DNA of 6,129 nt from NCBI GenBank assembly GCA_024653905.1, contig JANLGZ010000050.1:1-6129 (forward strand), written 5' to 3'. The notes beneath the pieces are model-generated. The model did not search any database. It saw only the letters and a program-made list of their open reading frames with translations, and had not been told where the DNA came from. The position numbers and the translations under genes are program-made. Shown in pieces: positions 1 to 4,345 of the stretch (positions are counted from its first letter, which is position 1; each line of letters opens with the position of its first letter). The DNA comes from an archaeon. GTDB taxonomy: Archaea; Iainarchaeota; Iainarchaeia; Iainarchaeales; Iainarchaeaceae.

Positions 1-26
1 TTCTTCCAAAGAAAGAAAAAGGCTGT

Positions 27-97
27 GCTGAGATAGCAAAGCGGTTATGCACCCGCCTGCAGAGCGGGTTAGGGGGGTTCAACTCCCTCTCTCAGCT
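27..97 (+). tRNA. tRNA-Cys (anticodon GCA)
   Basis: This is a full cloverleaf of 71 nt without an encoded CCA. The acceptor stem pairs GCTGAGA (27-33) with TCTCAGC (90-96). The D stem is 3 bp (36-38 with 48-50). The anticodon stem pairs 52-56 with 64-68, and its loop CTGCAGA (57-63) holds anticodon GCA. The T stem is GGGGG (73-77) with CCCTC (85-89, one G-U pair) around TTCAACT. The discriminator base is T97, and U73 is the established cysteine identity base. The D arm carries an A13-A22 opposition and G15, and the variable loop TTAG ends in G48, so the Levitt pair would be G15-G48. That combination is known from E. coli tRNA-Cys. The promoter would lie at or before the window edge, so it cannot be judged. 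Confidence 0.97.
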
Positions 98-124
98 TAG
101 TTTAATTCAAAATTTTAAAAATAG

Positions 125-154
125 AAAAAAAAGTTAACCGCCTAAGCGATTAAC
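125..154 (-). terminator. Hairpin plus U8 terminator of the 43-aa gene
   Basis: Read on the minus strand, GTTAATCGC pairs with GCGGTTAAC (arms 146-154 and 133-141), giving nine pairs with one U-G wobble and a 4-nt loop. Eight T follow directly (132-125 read backwards). It lies just after the stop codon of the minus-strand small gene and faces the 3' end of the tRNA, so it probably insulates the two convergent units. Archaeal RNA polymerase stops mainly on the U tract, and the hairpin makes the call stronger. On the plus strand the same stem has a C-A mismatch and an A tract after the wrong arm, so it works only for minus-strand transcription. Confidence 0.7.
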
Positions 155-164
155 CTTCAAAAAA

Positions 165-296
165 TCATTTTTTTCTTTTAGCAGGAGCTTTTTTAGCTGT
201 TGCTTTTTTCTTAGCTGGCTGTCCCCTTGCTGCTCTTTCAAGAGACCTGCCTAACTCTTCAAGAGTTTTGCCAATTTTTTTCAAATCAATTCCCAT
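165..296 (-). CDS. Small lysine/alanine-rich basic protein (43 aa)
   Basis: This short ORF encodes 43 residues ending in TGA. Residues 1-25 form a likely amphipathic helix with a regular Leu/Ile spacing (MGIDLKKIGKTLEELGRSLE). Residues 26-43 are a Lys/Ala/Pro tail (PAKKKATAKKAPAKRKK) like the tails of histone H1 or bacterial nucleoid-binding proteins. There is no cysteine, signal peptide or membrane segment. The gene is supported by what surrounds it: GAGGTG (309-304) sits 7 nt before the ATG and matches an archaeal Shine-Dalgarno, a TATA element lies upstream at 357-349, and a hairpin-U8 terminator follows the stop. I do not recognise the family. The tail suggests binding to nucleic acid, which is inference only. 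Its divergent neighbour (394-966) also begins with basic Arg/Gly residues, so they could share a role. Confidence 0.75.
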   Translation of the reverse strand: MGIDLKKIGKTLEELGRSLERAARGQPAKKKATAKKAPAKRKK

Positions 297-303
297 TAAA
301 TTA

Positions 304-327
304 CACCTCTCGCAATTAGTAAATTGC
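304..327 (-). promoter_or_regulatory. 5' leader of the 43-aa gene: hairpin and Shine-Dalgarno
   Basis: On the minus strand a perfect 6-bp hairpin (GCAATT at 312-317 with AATTGC at 322-327, 4-nt loop) is followed at once by GAGAGGTG. The GAGGTG core at 309-304 fits the archaeal anti-Shine-Dalgarno and sits 7 nt before the ATG. A TATA element centred near 353 would place the transcript start near 327, so the hairpin would form the very 5' end of the mRNA. It may stabilise the transcript or affect ribosome access; no function is shown by sequence alone. Confidence 0.5.
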
Positions 328-348
328 TAAAAATAAAACGCTAAAGCG

Positions 349-371
349 ATATATAAAGCTAAGGTTATATA
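349..371. promoter_or_regulatory. Divergent TATA region between the 43-aa and 190-aa genes
   Basis: Two AT boxes lie in the 97-bp divergent gap. ATATATAAAG (349-358) reads on the minus strand as TTTATATAT and is well placed to serve the minus gene. TTATATA (365-371) is centred 26 bp before the ATG at 394, the usual distance from archaeal TATA box to transcript start, which implies a leaderless mRNA for the 190-aa gene. The short palindrome CGCTAAAGCG (339-348) touches the first box, and GCTAA recurs at 326, 340 and 358. These could be operator sites for one regulator controlling both directions, which is inference. Confidence 0.55.
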
Positions 372-393
372 GGAAAATGCAATTATTCTTTAC

Positions 394-966
394 ATGGCTC
401 GCGGAAGAGGAAGAAATGCTTATCGTTTATTATCAGGCGCATTTTCTGGTGCAGTTAGAAACGTTGCAGAAAGAGCAACTGGACTTGCACCACCAAGACA
501 AAGACACCCACAACAAACAGCTGATCCAAGAAATCCATACAATGCTACAAGAAGTCTTCCTAACAGAATTAGTAACGCCATTAACAGAACAGGAGTAAAA
601 CAGGAACTTAAAAGACTAAGTTACTTGTTTAACACAAACCTGAGGGCTAGACATGATCGTGAACTTGGAGAAATTTATTTCAAAGTTTATAATGCAATTC
701 AAAGCGGAGAAATAAGAAGCACAAATCCAATGGAAATTTACTCACATTTTAACAAGTGGTTTCGAGAAATATTAGAACAAGACCCTAGTTTTGCCCAAAA
801 ACTAAATGTCCAAAAACATGGAAGTGTGGATAAAGCAATCCAGATTGAAGCCCAAAAAGCAACCCAGAAATTTCTGCAATCATTTGACAGAAAAAAACGC
901 AAAGAATTAGATTATAGAATGGGAAATCTTGCGGCTTATGCCCGAGGTGGCGATCCTGGGGATTAA
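394..966 (+). CDS. Hypothetical basic, helical protein (190 aa)
   Basis: I do not recognise this family. The protein starts with an Arg/Gly-rich stretch (MARGRGRNAYRLL). Residues 8-30 could form an amphipathic helix, and residues 31-65 are rich in Pro, Arg, Asn and Gln and look disordered. From about residue 66 to 178 the sequence reads as an alpha-helical, highly charged domain with many Lys, Arg, Glu and Gln. It ends in a Gly/Asp tail (GGDPGD). There are no cysteines, signal peptide or membrane segments, and no catalytic motif that I can name. The start at 394 is chosen because TTATATA lies 26 bp upstream (leaderless) and because the basic N-terminus follows directly. The gene is separated by 89 bp from L10e, which has its own promoter-like element. 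A nucleic-acid-binding or nucleoid role is possible from composition only. Confidence 0.8.
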   Translation: MARGRGRNAYRLLSGAFSGAVRNVAERATGLAPPRQRHPQQTADPRNPYNATRSLPNRISNAINRTGVKQELKRLSYLFNTNLRARHDRELGEIYFKVYNAIQSGEIRSTNPMEIYSHFNKWFREILEQDPSFAQKLNVQKHGSVDKAIQIEAQKATQKFLQSFDRKKRKELDYRMGNLAAYARGGDPGD

Positions 967-1022
967 GGCAAGGTTTTTAAAGCATTGCAGGGAAGAAATA
1001 GTAGATCTGAAAGGCACCTGAA

Positions 1023-1034
1023 TAAGGTTATTTT
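1023..1034 (+). promoter_or_regulatory. Putative BRE/TATA element of the L10e gene
   Basis: TAAGGTTAT at 1023-1031 repeats exactly the nine bases found at 360-368 before the 190-aa gene. The distances to the start codons are almost equal (33 and 34 bp to the A of ATG). The AT-rich part would be centred about 26 bp before ATG 1056, implying a leaderless L10e mRNA. The box here (TTATTTT) is a weak TATA. A second candidate, TTTTTAAA at 974-981, would give a leader of about 50 nt. Nothing else is evident in the 967-1055 gap. Confidence 0.4.
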
Positions 1035-1055
1035 CGGCTTTTTTAAGTGATTTTT

Positions 1056-1808
1056 ATGGGTTTAAGACCTGGACGTTGTTATAGTTCCACTAAGGATCGT
1101 GCATATACAAGACACGCGGTTAGAGTACAGAAACGCGATTATATCGGCGCTGTACCAGGATTAAAAACTAGACAATGGAACATGGGTAATGGAATCAAAG
1201 AATTTGATACACTTGTTAACCTGAAAATAAAATGCCCAAAACAAGGAATACAAATCAGAGACAATGCGCTTGAAAGTGCAAGAATAATTATTAACAGACA
1301 TCTTGTTACCTCAATTGGTAAAGAAGATTTTTTCTTAAAACTAAGAGTTTACCCACATCAAATTTTAAGAGAAAACAAGCAGGCTCAGGGAGCTGGTGCT
1401 GATCGTGTTTCAAAAGGAATGAGCCACTCTTACGGAAAAAGTGTAGGAAGAGCAGCAAGAATGAGAAACGGACAAAATATTTTTTCAGTTTTAATTGATT
1501 CTAAGGATACTGCAAAAGCAAAAAAAGCATTGCTTACAGCAACCTCAAGATTTCCATGCGAAGTTACAGTTGAAGTTAGTAATGATATTTCAAGTATTGG
1601 CACTAAACCAAAGAAAACAAGAGACATGAGAAAGGCTGAATCAACAGGGGCAGAAGAAGTTAAAGAAGGCGAAGAAAAGAAAGAAGATGCTAAAGGCGCA
1701 AAGAAAACAGATTCAAAAGATGCTAAGAAAACAGACGCTAAAGCTCCTGCAACGACCAAAGGAAGTCCCGCAGGGAAAAAAGATGACAAGGCCAAAGCTA
1801 AAAAATAA
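1056..1808 (+). CDS. rpl10e: 50S ribosomal protein L10e (uL16) with long charged tail
   Basis: This is the archaeal/eukaryotic uL16 protein of the large subunit, which sits near the peptidyl transferase centre and tRNA. Family motifs occur in order: LRPGRCY (residues 3-9), YIGAVPG (29-35), QIRDNALESARI (66-77), LRVYPHQILREN (96-107), and the GAGADRVSKGM loop (112-122), which corresponds to the functional loop near the active centre. The core ends near residue 174. The protein here has 250 residues, well above the usual 160-180, because residues 175-250 form a Lys/Glu/Ala/Asp-rich low-complexity tail. ATG 1056 is preferred over the in-frame GTG at 1047: it gives the family start MxLRP and fits the promoter spacing. 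dph2 follows after 21 bp. Identity is very secure; the tail is in frame and its function is unknown. Confidence 0.96.
   Translation: MGLRPGRCYSSTKDRAYTRHAVRVQKRDYIGAVPGLKTRQWNMGNGIKEFDTLVNLKIKCPKQGIQIRDNALESARIIINRHLVTSIGKEDFFLKLRVYPHQILRENKQAQGAGADRVSKGMSHSYGKSVGRAARMRNGQNIFSVLIDSKDTAKAKKALLTATSRFPCEVTVEVSNDISSIGTKPKKTRDMRKAESTGAEEVKEGEEKKEDAKGAKKTDSKDAKKTDAKAPATTKGSPAGKKDDKAKAKK
1686..1743 (+). repeat. Short in-frame repeats in the L10e tail
   Basis: AAGAAAACAGA occurs at 1701-1711 and again at 1725-1735, exactly 24 bp (8 codons) apart. GATGCTAA occurs at 1686-1693 and 1719-1726, and GACGCTAA follows at 1734-1741. They encode repeated KKTD and DAK units in the charged tail. Because spacing keeps the frame, slippage or duplication could have lengthened the tail. 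Confidence 0.6.
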
Positions 1809-1819
1809 TTCTTAACTAG

Positions 1820-1826
1820 TTTTTTT
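1820..1826 (+). terminator. T7 tract between L10e and dph2
   Basis: A run of seven T lies in the 21-bp gap after the L10e stop and just before the dph2 ATG. Oligo-T tracts are the main termination signal for archaeal RNA polymerase, so part of the transcription may stop here and L10e mRNA could exceed dph2 mRNA. There is no hairpin, and no clear Shine-Dalgarno for dph2. The tract alone is weak evidence. Confidence 0.3.
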
Positions 1827-1829
1827 ATT

Positions 1830-2840
1830 ATGCCGGAACTAATTGTTAATTTGGAACCTGCAAAGGAATTTTTAAAAGAACAAAATGCCAAAACAGTTAT
1901 TGTTCAGATTCCTGAAGGACTTAAAACCAAAACAACTTGGATTATTGATGAATTGAAAGATTCATGTGAAACTGTTTTTGTAAAAATGGACCCATGCTAC
2001 GGAGCATGCGATTTGCCACTTAATGACATGCAAGTACTTAATGCAGATACAATAATTCACATCGGACATTCAGCCATTCACAAACATAAAAATATTTTTT
2101 ATTTACCTCTTTCTTACAAACTTACAGAAAAAGAAATTGATGCAAACATTTCAAAATTATTAAAAGAACTTGAAAAAAGAAAAATAAATTCAGTTGCTTT
2201 AATTGCAAATATCCAATACAATAATTATTTGGATGAAATAAAAAAGAAACTTTTTGACAACAAAGTGCAGAGTTTTGTAGGAAAAGGAAGCTCAAGAATT
2301 TCAGGACAAGGCCAAGTGCTTGGGTGCAATTATACTGTTGTTGAATCAGTACAGCCGAATGTTCAGGCTACTGTTTATTTTGGAGACGGTTATTTTCACC
2401 CGCAAGGATTGGTTTTTTCAACAGAAAAACCAGTGATAGTTGTTAATCCGCTTCACGGAACTGTAGAAGAGATTAGTGAAAAACAAAGAGACCGTTTTAT
2501 GAGAAAAAGATTTGCAGCAATAGCAATAGCTTCTCAGGCAAAAAGTTTTGGAATAATTGTTACTATTAAAAGTGGGCAGAGACAAAAAGAGAAAGCACTT
2601 GAATTAAAGAAAACCATTGAAAGAAAAGGAAAAAAGGCTTATTTGCTGGAAATGGACCTTGTTGTTGAAAGTTATATGACCGGAATCGGGGTGGATTGTT
2701 TGATAAATACTGCCTGCAACAGGATTGTGCTTGATGATGCAGATAATTGGAAAACATTAATTATAAATCCTACAGAATGCCTAATAGCTTTAGGAGAACT
2801 CAAATGGGAACAATGGAAACCAGATGAGTTCATGCACTGA
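1830..2840 (+). CDS. dph2: Diphthamide synthase subunit Dph2 (radical SAM-like)
   Basis: 2-(3-amino-3-carboxypropyl)histidine synthase carries out the first step of diphthamide formation on archaeal EF-2, moving the aminocarboxypropyl group of S-adenosylmethionine to a histidine. In archaea it works as a homodimer with a [4Fe-4S] cluster held by three cysteines, one per domain. All three can be seen: C60 in DPCYGACD, C166 in QVLGCN and C296 in TACNRI. Other family signs are the start IPEGLK (27-32), HIGHSAIH (77-84), FGDGYFHPQGL (184-194), VVNPLHG (204-210), and SGQR with the EMDL stretch in the third domain. Length of 336 aa is normal. The third cysteine motif has Asn297 where Pro is common (TACPR). 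The 108-aa gene follows after 9 bp, so the two are probably co-transcribed. Confidence 0.95.
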   Translation: MPELIVNLEPAKEFLKEQNAKTVIVQIPEGLKTKTTWIIDELKDSCETVFVKMDPCYGACDLPLNDMQVLNADTIIHIGHSAIHKHKNIFYLPLSYKLTEKEIDANISKLLKELEKRKINSVALIANIQYNNYLDEIKKKLFDNKVQSFVGKGSSRISGQGQVLGCNYTVVESVQPNVQATVYFGDGYFHPQGLVFSTEKPVIVVNPLHGTVEEISEKQRDRFMRKRFAAIAIASQAKSFGIIVTIKSGQRQKEKALELKKTIERKGKKAYLLEMDLVVESYMTGIGVDCLINTACNRIVLDDADNWKTLIINPTECLIALGELKWEQWKPDEFMH

Positions 2841-2849
2841 AGTGAAAAA

Positions 2850-3176
2850 ATGCCTAGGTTGTTTAAATCTGAAATAAAACCAAGAGTTTTCTTTGCACCA
2901 GACGAAAAACGTCGTTCAGGAAAAACCCGTAGTTTTACAGACCCGCATCTATTAAGAAAAATTAATGTTCAAAAAATCCAAGTTTCTGGGATGCTGATTG
3001 ACGCAACTGTATTAACATTAGCAAACGGAAAAATTTTTGCGCGAATAATAGACCCGATTGATAATCATTCCAGATTAGTTAGATTTGATTCAGCAGGCTG
3101 GACAAGAGTGCCTGTAAAATCTGAACAAAAAATACTAGCAAAAATAAAGGTTGCAAACCCTAAATTAAATTTTTAA
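2850..3176 (+). CDS. Hypothetical basic protein (108 aa) after dph2
   Basis: I do not recognise this family. The first 40 residues are strongly basic with Phe and Pro (IKPRVFFAPDEKRRSGKTRS) and look like an extended tail. Residues 41-88 alternate polar and hydrophobic residues (QVSGMLIDATVLTLANGK, then IFARIIDP and RLVRFDSAGWTRV), which suggests a small beta-sheet domain. The end is Lys-rich (KILAKIKVANPK). There is no cysteine, signal peptide or membrane segment. The start is 9 bp after the dph2 stop, with AAGTGA as a weak Shine-Dalgarno 4 nt before the ATG, so it reads as the last gene of the L10e-dph2 cluster. Its stop overlaps the stop of the convergent pyrH gene by 4 bp. Composition resembles small ribosome- or RNA-associated proteins; this is inference. 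Confidence 0.78.
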   Translation: MPRLFKSEIKPRVFFAPDEKRRSGKTRSFTDPHLLRKINVQKIQVSGMLIDATVLTLANGKIFARIIDPIDNHSRLVRFDSAGWTRVPVKSEQKILAKIKVANPKLNF

Positions 3177-4078
3177 AGTCTCAAACTATCAACATCATCT
3201 TCTGAAAATTCTTTATCATCTTTGTATACTTTTATTTTTCGTTTCTTTTTTACTGTTTTTCTTTTTGGTTTTTCCATTAATTCTTCCACATCTTCGCTCT
3301 GAATTTCTTCATTAGCATTTTCTTTTATTGTTGTTCCTGTGAAAGAATAACCATTAACATAATTTTTGAAATTCTCAACATCATTTCCATCAAGAACAAC
3401 CGCAGGAATATTGCTTCTTTTTAAAATCATACAGCAAGCAATATCAAGCACCAGATTTTGCCCGGGTTTAGAACCACTGGAACTTATTAAATCAAATAAA
3501 TTTGCATAGCTAATTTCATCATAACGTTTTGCATCAGGATAATCCTTAGGATCTGCACTATAAATCCCATCCACATTAGTTAAATTCACAAAATTAGCAT
3601 TAAGATATTCTGCAAGCAATGCTCCAACAGAATCAGTTGTGAAAAAAGGAAGCACTCCTCCAAATACAGGGATTTTTCCCTGATTAAGAACTTCCTTGAC
3701 TTTTGTTATTTCAGTTAAAACTTCTCCATGGGCTTCGTGAATAGAACTTGCAACAAGCAGAGCATTTGCACGGGTTATTGTAATCCCCATTAAATCCTGT
3801 TCAAAATTCCCTGCACCAAAAGAACGTAAAACTTCTACATAATCACGGGCTATTTTTCCGCCACCAACCACTAAAATAATTCTTTTTCCGGAATTATGAA
3901 TTTCACTTATTACTTCGCCTAATTGTCTAAGTTTTTCAGTATCTGGCTTTGCCTTGAAAAGTAACGAACCCCCTATTGAAACCACAAAAATATCTCCTGA
4001 AACATTAGGGCTTGAAGTATACTCCTGCTCCTGATTTCCCTGTGAATCAGAATCATCTTGATTGAACATATCAAACAT
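3173..4078 (-). CDS. pyrH: UMP kinase (archaeal PyrH type) with both ends extended
   Basis: This amino acid kinase family enzyme phosphorylates UMP to UDP with ATP in the cytoplasm, feeding pyrimidine nucleotide synthesis. Motifs in order are: VVSIGGSLL (residues 32-40, phosphate binding), VVGGGKIARDY (70-80), GVLPFFTTDSVGALLAEYL (141-159, UMP site region), NLTNVDGIYSADPK (165-178, nucleotide loop) and LVLDIACCMILKRSNI (209-224). The core of about 222 residues (30-251) equals the usual archaeal length. It is flanked by a 29-residue acidic Asn/Gln/Asp-rich start and a 50-residue end that is first acidic, then very Lys/Arg-rich (PKRKTVKKKRKIKV), then acidic. Met4 is a possible alternative start. 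A TATA-like TTTTAATAA (4114-4106) gives a leader of only about 6 nt. The stop overlaps the convergent 108-aa gene. Confidence 0.94.
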   Translation of the reverse strand: MFDMFNQDDSDSQGNQEQEYTSSPNVSGDIFVVSIGGSLLFKAKPDTEKLRQLGEVISEIHNSGKRIILVVGGGKIARDYVEVLRSFGAGNFEQDLMGITITRANALLVASSIHEAHGEVLTEITKVKEVLNQGKIPVFGGVLPFFTTDSVGALLAEYLNANFVNLTNVDGIYSADPKDYPDAKRYDEISYANLFDLISSSGSKPGQNLVLDIACCMILKRSNIPAVVLDGNDVENFKNYVNGYSFTGTTIKENANEEIQSEDVEELMEKPKRKTVKKKRKIKVYKDDKEFSEDDVDSLRL

Positions 4079-4084
4079 TTTTAA

Positions 4085-4114
4085 CCTAAGAATTAGGCTT
4101 TAGTGTTATTAAAA
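4085..4114 (-). promoter_or_regulatory. Putative pyrH promoter with a small palindrome
   Basis: On the minus strand TTTTAATAA (4114-4106) is centred 32 bp before the pyrH ATG, so transcription should start about 6 nt before the gene. Between box and start lies CCTAA-GAA-TTAGG (4085-4097), a perfect 5-bp inverted repeat covering the expected start site. It could be an operator or a chance palindrome. No Shine-Dalgarno is visible. Confidence 0.4.
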
Positions 4115-4259
4115 CATTTCTCAAAAAAAACCGATTCGACAAATATTGAAAATAAATCAAAATTAGCACAAAAACCCCATTAAACCCATAATAACACGGA
4201 TTTGGACAGTATATGAGCTTCCTGTTTTTGCCAAAAAAAAACATGCAAACCCAGAAGTA
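4115..4259. other. Intergenic part without recognised gene
   Basis: This is the middle of the 267-bp divergent gap between pyrH and aRF1. It holds two A tracts (A8 at 4123-4130, A9 at 4233-4241), which on the minus strand are T tracts able to stop transcription, plus a short self-complementary TTTTTGCCAAAAA (4225-4237) and two close CCCAT copies. I see no tRNA-like fold, no C/D or H/ACA signals and no convincing ORF; the longest plus-strand frame starting at ATG 4213 gives 22 codons with no support. Confidence 0.5.
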
Positions 4260-4267
4260 TTATAAAT
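4260..4267 (+). promoter_or_regulatory. TATA box of the aRF1 gene
   Basis: TTATAAAT is the best archaeal TATA box in the gap, preceded by the purine-rich AGAAG that fits a BRE position. It predicts a start near 4289-4290 and therefore a leader of about 57 nt before the aRF1 ATG at 4346. A Shine-Dalgarno-like GTGAT (4337-4341) sits 4 nt before that ATG, consistent with a leadered mRNA. The same box reads TTTATAA on the other strand and could also fire toward pyrH. Confidence 0.55.
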
Positions 4268-4288
4268 CGCTTTCCACGTAATTAATAC

Positions 4289-4332
4289 ATGAACACAAGC
4301 AACTTTGCTTGACCTAATTTTCTTTTAAATTT
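4289..4332 (+). promoter_or_regulatory. aRF1 leader: mini-ORF, hairpin and U-rich tract
   Basis: The predicted transcript start coincides with ATG 4289, which opens a 7-codon frame (MNTSNFA) ending in TGA at 4310-4312. The stop codon lies in the 3' arm of a perfect 5-bp hairpin, CAAGC (4296-4300) with GCTTG (4307-4311), and a U-rich stretch AATTTTCTTTT follows (4316-4326). The layout resembles a leader-peptide attenuator: a ribosome held at the UGA would cover the hairpin. The stem is short and the frame tiny, so chance is a real alternative. Confidence 0.3.
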
Positions 4333-4345
4333 CCTAGTGATAACT

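Noticed and set aside
377..598. 73-aa plus-strand frame overlapping the start of the 190-aa gene
   Set aside because: It lies almost wholly inside the longer frame at 394-966, which has the better promoter spacing and a coherent protein. Its Gln/Leu/His-rich product looks like an out-of-frame reading.
967..1055. C/D box small RNA in the gap before L10e
   Set aside because: Two CTGA sequences resemble D boxes, but there is no C box (RTGATGA) at a suitable distance.
1430..1891. 153-aa minus-strand frame
   Set aside because: It is antisense to the L10e end and lysine-rich tail. AAR/GAR codons read backwards give the Phe/Ser/Leu-rich product, and it runs into dph2.
2566..2757. 63-aa minus-strand frame inside dph2
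   Set aside because: It is antisense to a well-conserved gene and has no start signals or recognisable protein features.
4213..4281. 22-codon plus-strand frame in the pyrH-aRF1 gap
   Set aside because: It overlaps the likely aRF1 TATA box, has no ribosome site or promoter, and its sequence looks random.
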